64,000 nt of DNA. Origin: Lachnospiraceae bacterium (GTDB lineage: Bacteria > Bacillota > Clostridia > Lachnospirales > Lachnospiraceae). This document shows, piece by piece, positions 17,159 through 26,702 of this stretch; position 1 is the first letter of the stretch, and the number at the start of each line of letters is the position of its first letter. The stretch is taken from positions 1-64,000 of the forward strand of contig JAEEND010000009.1 of the NCBI GenBank assembly GCA_016283575.1, in the 5' to 3' direction. The notes under the pieces are model-generated. The model ran no database searches. It saw only the letters and a list, made by a program, of their open reading frames with translations, and was not told the origin of the DNA. The position numbers and the translations under genes were made by a program.

Positions 17159-18073
17159 ATGAATAGGAAAAAAACTTTTGCTACAGAGCTTAAGAATAAT
17201 AAGTATTTGTATCTTATGTTCTTGCCTGTATTTATTTGGTATGTTCTTTTTTGCTATGTTCCCATGGGTGGAATGGTAATAGCATTTCAGAAATTCGACA
17301 TCGTAAAGGGTGTCTTTCACAGTAAATGGCTGGGACTTGAAAACTTCAGGGCTCTTTTTAAGGACCCTTACTTTTTCAGACTCTTTAAAAACACTTTATT
17401 TATTAATGTGTTCGGGCTGATCTTCGGTTTTCCCCTGCCAATCATCCTGGCAATCGCCTTTAATGAAATACGACTTAAAAGATTCAAAAAGATCACACAG
17501 ACAATAAGCTATCTGCCGCATTTTATTTCATCGGTGGTAGTCATGAGTATGGTCATTCACTTCCTGTCCCCTGACGGAGGTCTTGTCAACGGTATAAGAG
17601 GCCTCTTCGGACTTGAAAGCATATACTTTCTTCAGATACCCAAGTACTTTAAGACCATCTTCATAAGCACCGGTATCTGGCAGGGCACCGGCTTCAGCGC
17701 CATTCTTTATATGGCAGCTTTGGCGGGAATTCCCAAGGAGCAGTATGAAGCTGCCACTGTGGACGGCGCGGGAAAGTTTAAGCAGATGTTTTATATTACC
17801 CTTCCTAATCTTGCCCCCACCATTGTGGTAATGCTGCTTATTAACCTTGGCTCCATATTGAATGTGGGTCACGAGAGGATCATTCTTTTGTATAATCCTG
17901 CTATTTATGAGACAGCGGATGTCTTCAATTCTTATGTCTATCGTGAAGGCATCATGGGCTTTAGATACAGCTATGCTCAGGCAGTTACATTGTTCCAGAA
18001 TCTTGTTGGATTCTTCCTGGTTTTCGGCGCCAATAAGATAACCCGTAAACTGGATGGAACGACACTTTGGTAG
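17159..18073 (+). CDS. ABC sugar permease (LplB-like)
   Basis: 304 residues from ATG 17159, preceded by AAGGGAG at a 7-nt distance; the GTG six bases upstream is too close to that site. Six membrane helices. The EAA loop that docks the ATPase is visible (EQYEAATVDGAGKFKQMFYI). Polytopic inner-membrane half of the importer, paired with the next gene. Confidence 0.88.
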   Translation: MNRKKTFATELKNNKYLYLMFLPVFIWYVLFCYVPMGGMVIAFQKFDIVKGVFHSKWLGLENFRALFKDPYFFRLFKNTLFINVFGLIFGFPLPIILAIAFNEIRLKRFKKITQTISYLPHFISSVVVMSMVIHFLSPDGGLVNGIRGLFGLESIYFLQIPKYFKTIFISTGIWQGTGFSAILYMAALAGIPKEQYEAATVDGAGKFKQMFYITLPNLAPTIVVMLLINLGSILNVGHERIILLYNPAIYETADVFNSYVYREGIMGFRYSYAQAVTLFQNLVGFFLVFGANKITRKLDGTTLW

Positions 18074-18083
18074 GAGGTAAATG

Positions 18084-18965
18084 ATGAAAAGAATGCGAAG
18101 TACCCTTGGGGAAAAAACATATGTAGCCATATGCTACCTGATCATATTGATAATGTGTGTGCTGACCCTGTATCCGTTTATCTATCTTGTGTCAGCATCC
18201 TTCAGTTCCGCAACAAGCGTAATGAAAAACGAAGTGTTTCTTTTTCCGAAACACTTTACATTGAGGGCGTATCAGGTGGTTTTTAAATATAAGGGCATCT
18301 GGGTTGCCTATTTAAATACTGTCTTTTATACGGTGGCGGGCACGATCCTAAGCCTTACACTGTCTATCTTTGCGGCATATCCCATGTCGAAAACCCGCTG
18401 GGCATTAAAGAAGCCTATGGGATTGTTTGTAACCTTCACCATGTGGTTCGGGGGTGGTATGATCCCTTTTTATCTCACCATGAAGAATCTCAATCTGTTG
18501 GATTCAAGGCTTGGAGTGCTTCTTTATCCTGCCATCAGCGCTTTTTATGTGATCATCTTCAGGACACATTTTGAGAGTCTTCCCCTTGCGTTGGAAGAAT
18601 CTGCGAAGATCGAAGGCGCCAACGATTTTCAGATTCTGGTACGCATAATGCTCCCCCTTTCAAAGCCCATTCTTGCGGCAATAGCTTTGTATTATGCCAT
18701 TGACAGGTGGAATTCATATTTCTGGGAAATGCTGTTACTTAATGATGATATGAAAGTACCGGTGCAGGTATTGTTACAGAGGATCATAATAAACAGTCAG
18801 CTTGGACAGGATATAGCCAAAGCGCTGTCACCGGGAGAGGCCACGATCCCTAATACCATTAAATACGCGGCCATAATGATCACAACCCTTCCAATCATTA
18901 CCATATATCCCTTCTTACAGAAGTATTTTGTGAGCGGGGCATTGGTTGGAAGCGTGAAGGAATAA
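18084..18965 (+). CDS. Carbohydrate ABC permease (LplC/YtcP-like)
   Basis: 293 residues. Two ATGs compete (18081 and 18084); the second is spaced better from AGGAGG (18072-18077). Six helices and the EAA loop LEESAKIEGANDFQILVRI. It forms the translocation pore together with the preceding permease. 18 bp separate it from the phosphomutase gene, placing transport and catabolism on one transcript. Confidence 0.88.
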   Translation: MKRMRSTLGEKTYVAICYLIILIMCVLTLYPFIYLVSASFSSATSVMKNEVFLFPKHFTLRAYQVVFKYKGIWVAYLNTVFYTVAGTILSLTLSIFAAYPMSKTRWALKKPMGLFVTFTMWFGGGMIPFYLTMKNLNLLDSRLGVLLYPAISAFYVIIFRTHFESLPLALEESAKIEGANDFQILVRIMLPLSKPILAAIALYYAIDRWNSYFWEMLLLNDDMKVPVQVLLQRIIINSQLGQDIAKALSPGEATIPNTIKYAAIMITTLPIITIYPFLQKYFVSGALVGSVKE

Positions 18966-18983
18966 TACTTAGAGGTTATAAAA

Positions 18984-20399
18984 ATGATTAAATTTGGGAC
19001 AGGCGGATGGAGAGCCATAATTGGCGATGACTTCATTCATACAAATATAAATGCATTAGCATATGCTTTTGGAAAATTTATCAAAGAAAATGCTGAAACT
19101 CCGGAAAAGAAATCACTGGTGATCGGTTATGACAGGCGATTTTTATCTAGAAAAGCCGCGATTTGGTGTGCCGAGGTGCTGGCAGGAAGCGGCATAAAGG
19201 TTCTTTTTATAGATGAAATAGCGCCCACGCCGCTGGTAATGAACACAGTGGGAAGATACGGCTTAAACTGCGGAATGATGATAACCGCGAGCCACAATCC
19301 CTGCGATTATAACGGCATCAAGATATTTACAAAGGGCGGTCAGGACGCATCCAAGGATGAAACCGACACACTTGAGAAGATCGCAAGCAGCGTCGATGAA
19401 GCTGAAATAAAAATAGTAAATTTTGAGGATGGCATAGATTGCGGAAACATTGAGCTTATCGATCCCTTTAATGACTACATTGATACGATTCTCGGAAGCC
19501 TTCAGGTGGAAGCCATTAAAAAGCGAAGATTAAAGGTGCTTCTCGATCCCATGCACGGAGTTTCAAAGACCTGCTTACAGACCGTGCTTGTGTCGGCGCG
19601 TTGCGATGTGGATGTGATAAATGACAGGGTGGATCCCCTGTTCGGAGGAAAGCTCCCCGCACCCTCCGGTAAGACACTACGAAAGCTGAGCGATATGGTG
19701 GCAGAGAGACACTATGATATCGGGATAGCTACGGACGGAGACGCCGATCGCCTTGGCATAATTGATGAAAAGGGACGATTTGTGCATCCCAATGAGATAT
19801 TGATACTTCTCTATTATTATCTTCTTGAATATAAGAAAGAAAAAGGAGCTGTAGTACGTAATATTGCTACGACTCATATACTGGATCGCATTGCCCAAGA
19901 CCATGGTGAAAAGTGCCTTGAAGTGCCTGTCGGTTTTAAAAATATCAGTGCAGGCATGGAATCCGTTAATGCGCTTATCGGTGGCGAAAGCAGTGGAGGA
20001 CTTACCATAAGAGGTCATATAAAGGGGAAGGATGGCATATTTGCTGCCGGCCTCATCATCGAACTCATGAGTGTAACGGGTAAAAGCCTTTCACAGCTTC
20101 TTGATGAGATCTATGAGCGATACGGTCGTATGGTAATGGTAGAGAAAAACTATAATTTCTCTCCCAAGGCAAAAGAAAGACTCATGAACATTCTTTTTAC
20201 GGAAAAAAGGATTCCGGATTATGCCTACAGCATCGCGAAAGTGAGCTATGAGGACGGCCTTAAGATATATTTTGAGAACGGTGGATGGATAATCGCAAGA
20301 TTCTCAGGCACGGAACCGGTGCTTAGGATCTTTGCCGAAATGGAAACGGAAGATATCTGCCATGAGACCATAAGACAAATGGAGAATATGCTGCGATGA
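18984..20399 (+). CDS. Phosphoglucomutase/phosphomannomutase family enzyme
   Basis: 471 residues. All alpha-phosphohexomutase loops are present: FGTGGWRAIIG at the N-terminus, catalytic Ser103 in TASHNP, metal-binding DGDADR from D251, GGESSGG sugar loop, and the phosphate loop RFSGTEPVLR at the C-terminus. It would turn alpha-glucose 1-phosphate from the adjacent phosphorylase into glucose 6-phosphate. Overlaps the phosphorylase start by 4 nt. Confidence 0.9.
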   Translation: MIKFGTGGWRAIIGDDFIHTNINALAYAFGKFIKENAETPEKKSLVIGYDRRFLSRKAAIWCAEVLAGSGIKVLFIDEIAPTPLVMNTVGRYGLNCGMMITASHNPCDYNGIKIFTKGGQDASKDETDTLEKIASSVDEAEIKIVNFEDGIDCGNIELIDPFNDYIDTILGSLQVEAIKKRRLKVLLDPMHGVSKTCLQTVLVSARCDVDVINDRVDPLFGGKLPAPSGKTLRKLSDMVAERHYDIGIATDGDADRLGIIDEKGRFVHPNEILILLYYYLLEYKKEKGAVVRNIATTHILDRIAQDHGEKCLEVPVGFKNISAGMESVNALIGGESSGGLTIRGHIKGKDGIFAAGLIIELMSVTGKSLSQLLDEIYERYGRMVMVEKNYNFSPKAKERLMNILFTEKRIPDYAYSIAKVSYEDGLKIYFENGGWIIARFSGTEPVLRIFAEMETEDICHETIRQMENMLR

Positions 20400-22945
20400 A
20401 TGAGCGTCACCTTATATTGATAAAGGATTATATAAAAGAAATAAATGAAATAGAGAATACGGGAAAAAAAGGATTTTCTGCAAATGTCTTTCCCTTAAAA
20501 AACGGTAATATCCTGGTGATCCCGGGAGAGCAGGGAGAAGAAAGATATCCTTACGGAGAGGGCGGCTATAATTTCTGGGTATACGCATCGGGATATATGC
20601 ATGCTAATGACGGGCTTTTTTCAACCTTTTTACGCCCTACACCGGGAGAAGATCCGAAGTGCGCTTTTTTTGCGGATGTGGAAGGCGAGGTAATATCGCT
20701 TCTTCATGTGCCGGTGCTATCCGGTGCTGACAACATAAAGCGATATACAGTCTTCGCGGAAAAAGAAGCTTTTTTTATCACTTTATTTAAAGGCATGATA
20801 TTTGCGGTAGTAGTCAGTGTATCAGGGGATAATGATATGACCTTCGATATGTATGCCGTAAATAAAGGTAAAGATAAAGTAAATGTAAAGCTTTCATCCT
20901 ATTTCAATCCATATTTAAGAAACAGTATCTACGAGTCTTCGGAGGATAAATGGTTTCGTCGGGCAATGGTTACTGACAATGCTTCGTCTTCTTTAAAGAG
21001 TTTTGTATTTATCATCAATGAAGATTTATCAAGGACTGAATCCGTCAGCAATTTCGGAGTCATAAACCGATGCTTTTGCCTCGGGGAAGGTTCTTTATAT
21101 AAGGGGGAGAAGCTTACCACATCCATGTCTAAGTATAAGGGCGGCATAAATCACAGCCTAATGAATATACGTGACAGCCTTAACAGCTTTATGGAGCAGG
21201 AAGTATGCGCCTTCACGGAAACTGCAGTGGCAGCAGACCTTGTATCATATGAGATTGGCGGTGCTTCTTTTGTAAATCTCACAGAGCAGCTTAGGTACAC
21301 TGTCGGTGAAAAAGAAGAGACGGCTTATGAGAAGCTCCTTAGCATGAAAGAGTGTCACAACGTATCTGAAGAGTCCTGCGACATTAGTATTGATTTTAAG
21401 AGTGATACGGAAGATCCGAAAGAAGGAAGCCTTGACGCTGATATAATGACTTCTTTTGCAGGACATCTGATAAAGCAGGTGGAATTCTGTTCCATGATCA
21501 AAGGCTATGTGCAGCTTTCGCCCAATTCTCTTATAGGTATAAGAGATGTGTTTCAGGCCCTTGAAGGCTATATATATATAAATCCCCGCGCCGCAAAAGA
21601 AAAAATGCTGGAAGCCCTTGGTTTCATAGGCCCGGACGGACGATGTCCGCGCCAGTATGCGATCCCCTCCCATGAAGGTATGGCTCCCAATATGGACTTA
21701 CGAGAGTTTATAGATCAGGGATGCTGGGTAATAGACTGCATCATGTCATATATCAAGCTTACGGGAGACTATGGATTCTTACATAAAGAATGCGGGTATT
21801 ATGAGATCGTTGATGAAGGAGCAAGGCTCACTCGAAAGTCAGAAAAAACTGACAGTGTCCTGATGCACATGATAAGGATAACTGACTATCTTATAGATAA
21901 GCAGGATCCTGATACAGGCTGTATCAGAGCTATGTACGGAGACTGGAATGATGCGCTTGACGGACTCGGCGTAAGTAAGGACCCCGGAGTTAAATTCGGT
22001 AATGGCATATCGGTTATGGCTTCACTGCAGGTATATAAGAACCTGCGTGATATGGTGAAGCTTCTTTATGATAGCGGTGAATATACCGAAAAGATCAAGC
22101 GCTATGAAAAAGCAGCGGATGACTTAAAAGAAGGACTTATTAAGAATGCCGTAATTAAGGATGAAAAGGGAAATGCACGTATTGTCCACGGCTGGGGGCA
22201 GGACAGAAGCTATTACGTAGGAAGCTTTTCAGATCCTGACGGATTAAGCCGTCACGGGCTTACATCCAATGCTTTCTGGGTTCTTAGCGGCATAGAAAAA
22301 GAAGCATCAATGAAAGATGTGATCCTTTCTTCTTATGATGCACTGGATTCCCAATATGGATTTAAGACCTTTGAACCCGCCTTTGGTCGAGATGTAAGAG
22401 GCGTTGGCAGAATATACAAGCTCCCTGCAGGAACCGCTGAAAATGGCGCATCTTATATACATGCCACTACTTTTGCCATAATGAGCCTGTTCATGCTGGG
22501 AGAGAGTGAAAAAGCATGGGAAGAGATAAGAAAGATACTACCATTCACCCATGCTAATCTTTCTTGCTCGCCTTACGTAATGCCCAATTCTTATGGTTTC
22601 AACCCCGACCTGAATATTGACGGTGAGTCCATGCAGGATTGGCAGACCGGCAGCAGCAATGTGATCTTTAAGACTCTGGTACGTTTCGTATTCGGCTTTA
22701 TGCCCGATTTTGATTCTCTGACCATATGTCCCGGAGTATTTGCGCCTTTTGAAGTCATGACGGCTGATTTTATATATCGAGGCAAAAAAATACGTATCTG
22801 CATAAGAAAAGCGGAGGATGAGCGAAGATTCATCCTTAATGGAAAAGCCATTGATTCGGTCTTTGATAAGGCCATGAATCTGAGAAAGGCTGAGCTTAGT
22901 GTAAATATGCTTAAAGATGAAAACGTGCTGGAGGTAATCGGATAA
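20396..22945 (+). CDS. GH94-type beta-glycoside phosphorylase
   Basis: 849 residues, no signal peptide, so cytoplasmic. (alpha/alpha)6-barrel features of GH94: GDWND near 515-519 carrying the general acid, and MQDWQTGSSNV late in the barrel. The family splits a beta-glucoside with phosphate, giving alpha-glucose 1-phosphate and a shortened sugar. An importer and an alpha-phosphoglucomutase in the same operon fit this. Length is near that of cellobiose/chitobiose phosphorylases, but the linkage used cannot be told from sequence. Confidence 0.8.
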   Translation: MNERHLILIKDYIKEINEIENTGKKGFSANVFPLKNGNILVIPGEQGEERYPYGEGGYNFWVYASGYMHANDGLFSTFLRPTPGEDPKCAFFADVEGEVISLLHVPVLSGADNIKRYTVFAEKEAFFITLFKGMIFAVVVSVSGDNDMTFDMYAVNKGKDKVNVKLSSYFNPYLRNSIYESSEDKWFRRAMVTDNASSSLKSFVFIINEDLSRTESVSNFGVINRCFCLGEGSLYKGEKLTTSMSKYKGGINHSLMNIRDSLNSFMEQEVCAFTETAVAADLVSYEIGGASFVNLTEQLRYTVGEKEETAYEKLLSMKECHNVSEESCDISIDFKSDTEDPKEGSLDADIMTSFAGHLIKQVEFCSMIKGYVQLSPNSLIGIRDVFQALEGYIYINPRAAKEKMLEALGFIGPDGRCPRQYAIPSHEGMAPNMDLREFIDQGCWVIDCIMSYIKLTGDYGFLHKECGYYEIVDEGARLTRKSEKTDSVLMHMIRITDYLIDKQDPDTGCIRAMYGDWNDALDGLGVSKDPGVKFGNGISVMASLQVYKNLRDMVKLLYDSGEYTEKIKRYEKAADDLKEGLIKNAVIKDEKGNARIVHGWGQDRSYYVGSFSDPDGLSRHGLTSNAFWVLSGIEKEASMKDVILSSYDALDSQYGFKTFEPAFGRDVRGVGRIYKLPAGTAENGASYIHATTFAIMSLFMLGESEKAWEEIRKILPFTHANLSCSPYVMPNSYGFNPDLNIDGESMQDWQTGSSNVIFKTLVRFVFGFMPDFDSLTICPGVFAPFEVMTADFIYRGKKIRICIRKAEDERRFILNGKAIDSVFDKAMNLRKAELSVNMLKDENVLEVIG

Positions 22946-22995
22946 AGAGAACTAAACTTTCCCTTCAAACCACTGAGGTTTTATGAGATAATCAG

Positions 22996-24291
22996 ATGGA
23001 CGATTTAATTTTATTCATAAAAGGTGGTTTAAGGGGAATGAAGCAGTTAAAGATTGTTATTATCACCGTTTTGATACTTGGAATACTTACTGCAGGCGGC
23101 TTCTTTGGCTTACGATATTATTCGGATTTAAAGCTTATGGAAGAAGCTGCGGCAGGTTCTTTTGACTGTAGCGCTTTGGAAAAGTCCATGGCCTTTGCGG
23201 TTACCGTCTCTGAACGGAAAGGCTTTCCGGATACTTTTAAGCTTAAATGTAAAGAAGCATCCGAGACGATCAAAGCGATCGAAGCAGAAAAAGAAAGAAT
23301 CCGCCTTGAGGAAGAGGCTCGTCGCCTTGAAGAAGAGCGGCTTGCAGCCCTTGCTGCCGCCAATATCGACACCCGGTACGAAGATAAGAACCCTCCGGTG
23401 TTTCTATATTATCGCGGTACCCCGCAGATAAAGGTGGGAGGTTCTTTTGACATACATAAATATATTGGTTACGGCGACGACGTTGACAGGGATGTTGATC
23501 TGAAAGTCGAAGGTTCCGTTAACACAGGCGTTGAGGGTGTTTATTCTCTTAAGATCACCTTGACCGATGACGCAGGCCGCACCACCACCAAGAAAATGGA
23601 TGTTTCCGTGGTTTCAGATACTTCATCAGGATCCTCAGGCGAATCTAAAAAAGAAAATTTCGGCGATTTCGTCGCGAATTTTAAGACTCCGGATACATAC
23701 GTTGGCATAGATGTATCAAGATGGCAGGAAGATATTGATTTTACGCGTGTAAAAGCAGCCGGATGCGAATTTGCCTACATGCGCTTAGGCGGCTATGATA
23801 ACGGCGAGCATTTTATAGACCGATGCTTTGAAGCCAACCGTAAGGGCGCCCGCGACAACGGTCTTATGATGGGCATTTACTGGTACGGTGAGGAAGGAAG
23901 CGCCGCTGAGGTTAAAGCGAGCGTTAAATATCTTATGGACGTGCTGGGCGGTGAAGCCTTAGACTTCCCCATTGCCTATGACTGGGAAGACTACAGAAAT
24001 TTTGAGACCCACGGCATGAACCTTCACGATTTAAATGACAGATACGCAGACTTCGAACGGGAAGTCGAGAAGTATGGCTATAAAGCCTGCCTCTACGGCA
24101 GTAAGAACGCTCTTATAAATACCTGGACCCACGAGCGAAAGAATCCCGTGTGGCTTGCTCAGTACAACGTTGAACCCACCTACGAAGGCGCATACTTCAT
24201 GTGGCAGCATTCCTCCGTGGGCCGTATCGACGGCATAAACGGCGACGTGGATCTGGACGTTTTCTATCCCGCAAAGATGGTGCTTAGGTAG
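22996..24291 (+). CDS. Membrane-anchored GH25 lysozyme-like muramidase
   Basis: 431 residues. A membrane helix near 18-38 acts as uncleaved anchor; an acidic/basic coiled-coil region rich in EEE/RRLEEER follows (about 85-118), then an Ig/DUF5011-like beta domain (FLYYRGTPQIKVGG), a Ser/Gly linker, and GH25 from about residue 232: YVGIDVSRWQEDIDF, and FPIAYDWEDY with the DxE catalytic pair. It would cut peptidoglycan glycan chains at the cell surface. ATG 23038 is a possible alternative start, and would still keep the helix. Confidence 0.88.
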   Translation: MDDLILFIKGGLRGMKQLKIVIITVLILGILTAGGFFGLRYYSDLKLMEEAAAGSFDCSALEKSMAFAVTVSERKGFPDTFKLKCKEASETIKAIEAEKERIRLEEEARRLEEERLAALAAANIDTRYEDKNPPVFLYYRGTPQIKVGGSFDIHKYIGYGDDVDRDVDLKVEGSVNTGVEGVYSLKITLTDDAGRTTTKKMDVSVVSDTSSGSSGESKKENFGDFVANFKTPDTYVGIDVSRWQEDIDFTRVKAAGCEFAYMRLGGYDNGEHFIDRCFEANRKGARDNGLMMGIYWYGEEGSAAEVKASVKYLMDVLGGEALDFPIAYDWEDYRNFETHGMNLHDLNDRYADFEREVEKYGYKACLYGSKNALINTWTHERKNPVWLAQYNVEPTYEGAYFMWQHSSVGRIDGINGDVDLDVFYPAKMVLR

Positions 24292-24302
24292 GATTGAATT
24301 GC

Positions 24303-24447
24303 AAAATGGTGAAGAAATGACATTTTTTGCCTGAAAAAATAGTGAAGAAATGTCGATTTTTATGGAATAAAATATTGAAAAAATGTCATTTTTAGCCGAA
24401 TAAAATATTGAAAAAATGTCATTTTTATAATAAAATCATGGTGAAGA
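24303..24447. repeat. 33-bp tandem repeat, five copies
   Basis: The motif TGAAGAAATGTCATTTTT recurs with starts at 24310, 24343, 24376, 24409 and 24442, exactly 33 bp apart. Copies 3 and 4 are nearly identical; copies 1, 2 and 5 have drifted. AAATGWCATTT inside each copy is palindromic. Stops in all copies exclude a coding repeat. It lies immediately upstream of the ATPase gene. Confidence 0.85.
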
Positions 24448-24470
24448 ATGGTAATTCATCATGATTTTTT
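24432..24470 (+). terminator. Terminator hairpin formed by the last 33-bp repeat copy
   Basis: AAATCATG-TGAA (24433-24445) pairs with TTCA-CATGATTT (24455-24467), followed by TTTTTTC. It ends only about 20 bp before ATG 24490, so it either ends the lysozyme transcript or attenuates the ATPase gene. Confidence 0.65.
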
Positions 24471-24489
24471 CTTGTAAAGAGGCCTAAAT

Positions 24490-25827
24490 ATGTTTAAAAG
24501 AAAAGTATTTGAAGAACTTGCAAATTGGAAAGAAAATTACGCACCTAAGTATGCCGCTTTGCTTGAGGGTGCAAGGCGAGTTGGCAAATCTACTGTGGCC
24601 GAAGAATTTGCCAAGAAAAACTACAAATCCTATATAAAAGTTGATTTTGCCAACATTACGCAGGAACTTATGGATGTGTTCAAAGATATTGCGGATCACA
24701 AGGTGTTCTTTTTGAGATTGCAGACGGTGACAGGTGTAACTCTGTATCCAAGGGAATCAGTGATTATTTTTGATGAAATCCAGCGGCAACCGTTGGTACG
24801 TCAGGCAATTAAATACTTAGTTGCTGACGGAACATATGACTATATAGAAACAGGCTCACTTATTAGTATAAAGAAAAATGTAAAAGACATTGTTATTCCC
24901 TCTGAAGAACATAAAATTCCGGTGTATCCGATGGATTACGAAGAATTCATGTGGGCAATCGGAAACGACACATATCCCTTGCTTCGCGACTTATACAAGC
25001 TTGGAGCTGAAGTCGGCAATGGAACAAACCGAAAGCTTATGAGAGATTTCAGAATTTATATGGCTGTGGGTGGAATGCCCCAAGCTGTAGAAGCCTATGT
25101 TAATGGCAAAAACTTTTCTGAAATCGATCGGGTTAAAAGGGACATAATAGATCTTTATATTGATGATTTTAAAAAGATAGATAGTTCAGGGCTTATTGGA
25201 AAGATGTACGAGTCCATCCCAAGCCAGCTTGCCACGGGTAAAAAGAAATACATGTTATCAATGGCGACAGGGAAAAGAAAAAGCAAGAAAGATGAAGAAA
25301 GATTGGCTGACCTGCTGGATTCAAAGACAGTAATTGCATGCTATAACACATTTAATCCAAGCGTAACACTGGCTCAATCAAGGGATAATGATACATTTAA
25401 GTTATATCTGTCTGATATTGGTTTGTTTACGACCATGATCTTTAATGCATCACCCAAGACAGATGAAAACATATATAGCAAGCTGCTCAGCGACAAACTG
25501 TCGGCAGACTTAGGCTATCTTTATGAAAATGCTGTGGCACAGATGATTACGGCCACGGGTAGAACTGCTTATTATCATGCGTGGAAAAAAGAAAATAGCA
25601 CCCACTATTACGAGGTTGATTTCTTGCTTCAGAATAAAACAAAATTGCTACCGATGGAAGTAAAGTCGTCTGCCACCAAAAGACATGATTCCATGGACGA
25701 ATTCTGCAAAAAGTATTCTAAACATGTTTCAATGCCAATTCTCCTTTCACAAAAGGATGTAGCAAAGGACAAAAATCTTAGACTAAAGCCCATTTATATG
25801 CTTCCCTTCGTTATGGAGGAACTGTAA
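24490..25827 (+). CDS. DUF4143-family AAA ATPase with PD-(D/E)xK-like C-terminus
   Basis: 445 residues. AAA_14 type: Walker A GARRVGKST near 29-37, Walker B VIIFDEIQR near 94-102, the conserved YPMDYEEFMWA, and a C-terminal DUF4143 with nuclease-like E375-V-D377 and E390-V-K392. These proteins are common, often in several copies, in anaerobe genomes; role unknown, sometimes linked to mobile elements or defence. It is more AT-rich than neighbours and sits behind a tandem repeat, suggesting acquisition. GAGG is at a good distance from ATG 24490. Confidence 0.85.
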   Translation: MFKRKVFEELANWKENYAPKYAALLEGARRVGKSTVAEEFAKKNYKSYIKVDFANITQELMDVFKDIADHKVFFLRLQTVTGVTLYPRESVIIFDEIQRQPLVRQAIKYLVADGTYDYIETGSLISIKKNVKDIVIPSEEHKIPVYPMDYEEFMWAIGNDTYPLLRDLYKLGAEVGNGTNRKLMRDFRIYMAVGGMPQAVEAYVNGKNFSEIDRVKRDIIDLYIDDFKKIDSSGLIGKMYESIPSQLATGKKKYMLSMATGKRKSKKDEERLADLLDSKTVIACYNTFNPSVTLAQSRDNDTFKLYLSDIGLFTTMIFNASPKTDENIYSKLLSDKLSADLGYLYENAVAQMITATGRTAYYHAWKKENSTHYYEVDFLLQNKTKLLPMEVKSSATKRHDSMDEFCKKYSKHVSMPILLSQKDVAKDKNLRLKPIYMLPFVMEEL

Positions 25828-25893
25828 ATACAGGAAAAAATTATTTTCAATGGCTTATTTGAAAAATATAACACATATTAGGAGAAGATAAAC

Positions 25894-26259
25894 ATGAGAT
25901 TCTTAGGTAATTTGATTTGGATTATATTCGGCGGGCTTTTAAGTGCCATCGGCTGGTGGTGTACCGGATTGCTCTGGTGCATTACGGTAGTGGGAATACC
26001 TGTGGGAGTGCAGTGCTTTAAGCTTTCAAGTATCTCACTGTGTCCATTCGGAAAAGAAATCGTTAATGAAGGTGGCGTTGGATCTTTTCTTTTAAACGTA
26101 GTTTGGTTCTTTTTTGGGGGACTTGAAATGGCACTGGGAAACCTTATTATCGGAGCACTTCTTTGTATAACGATAGTAGGCATTCCCTTTGGAAAGCAGT
26201 TTTTTAAAATTGCAAAACTTTCATTGTGTCCCTTTGGCGCAGAAATTGTAAAAAAATAA
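25894..26259 (+). CDS. YccF domain-containing membrane protein
   Basis: 121 residues made of two homologous halves, each with two hydrophobic stretches and a conserved GIPxGxQxFKxxxxSLCPFGxEI (for example GIPVGVQCFK and GIPFGKQFFK, then LCPFGKEI and LCPFGAEI). This internal duplication is characteristic of YccF inner-membrane proteins. Function unknown. AGGAGAAG precedes ATG. Its stop is only 4 bp from the stop of the convergent small gene. Confidence 0.88.
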   Translation: MRFLGNLIWIIFGGLLSAIGWWCTGLLWCITVVGIPVGVQCFKLSSISLCPFGKEIVNEGGVGSFLLNVVWFFFGGLEMALGNLIIGALLCITIVGIPFGKQFFKIAKLSLCPFGAEIVKK

Positions 26260-26263
26260 TTTT

Positions 26264-26533
26264 TCACCCAACCTTGTCAAGACGCCAGGTGCCACTGAAA
26301 TTACTGTAATAGAGCCGGAACTTCCGCTCCATACCATATAGGGTCGCGGCGCACTCGAAGGTCGCGCCGATTTTATTGGAGTGTTGATCACGCATCAGCA
26401 CACGCTCAACATTAACAGTCACACGTTCTCCATCGCTTCCCGTAAAGCGAAAGCGGATAGGCGTGATGCGCCCGTCAATATCGGTGCATGCGATCATCTG
26501 AACAGGAATATTGGTACAAAGAAAGGCTTCCAT
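26264..26533 (-). CDS. Small conserved protein of unknown function
   Basis: 89 residues, minus strand. Ribosome binding site GTGAGG about 8 nt before the start codon on the minus strand, and a good -10 box upstream, support a real gene. The sequence (IRFRFTGSDGERVTVNVERV, with a Cys in ECAATLYGMERKFRLYY) looks like a small beta protein. No domain or membrane segment recognised. Confidence 0.6.
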   Translation of the reverse strand: MEAFLCTNIPVQMIACTDIDGRITPIRFRFTGSDGERVTVNVERVLMRDQHSNKIGATFECAATLYGMERKFRLYYSNFSGTWRLDKVG

Positions 26534-26552
26534 GTTAATACCTCACATAAAT

Positions 26553-26587
26553 ATAGTGAGTCCGCACTAAGCAGGCTCACTATTATA
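26553..26587 (-). promoter_or_regulatory. Promoter -10 box and inverted repeat of the 89-residue gene
   Basis: On the minus strand TATAAT is at 26587-26582. ATAGTGAG (26553-26560) and CTCACTAT (26576-26583) form an 8-bp inverted repeat across the transcription start and 20 bp upstream of the start codon. Likely operator or leader hairpin. Confidence 0.5.
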
Positions 26588-26702
26588 TTATGCAAACGTA
26601 TGTACTATAAGTTGGACTAAAGAATCGGCGTTTATAATGTGCAAGCGCAATCATTGCACTTTTGATTAGCGACGAAGTACAAATGCTAATTGCTGCAAAA
26701 AG

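Noticed and set aside
17528-18130. 200-codon frame opposite the permease genes
   Set aside because: Shadow of the permease frames; no domain and no start signal.
24303-24447. 33-bp repeat as a coding repeat of 11 residues
   Set aside because: All frames meet stops within the repeat units.
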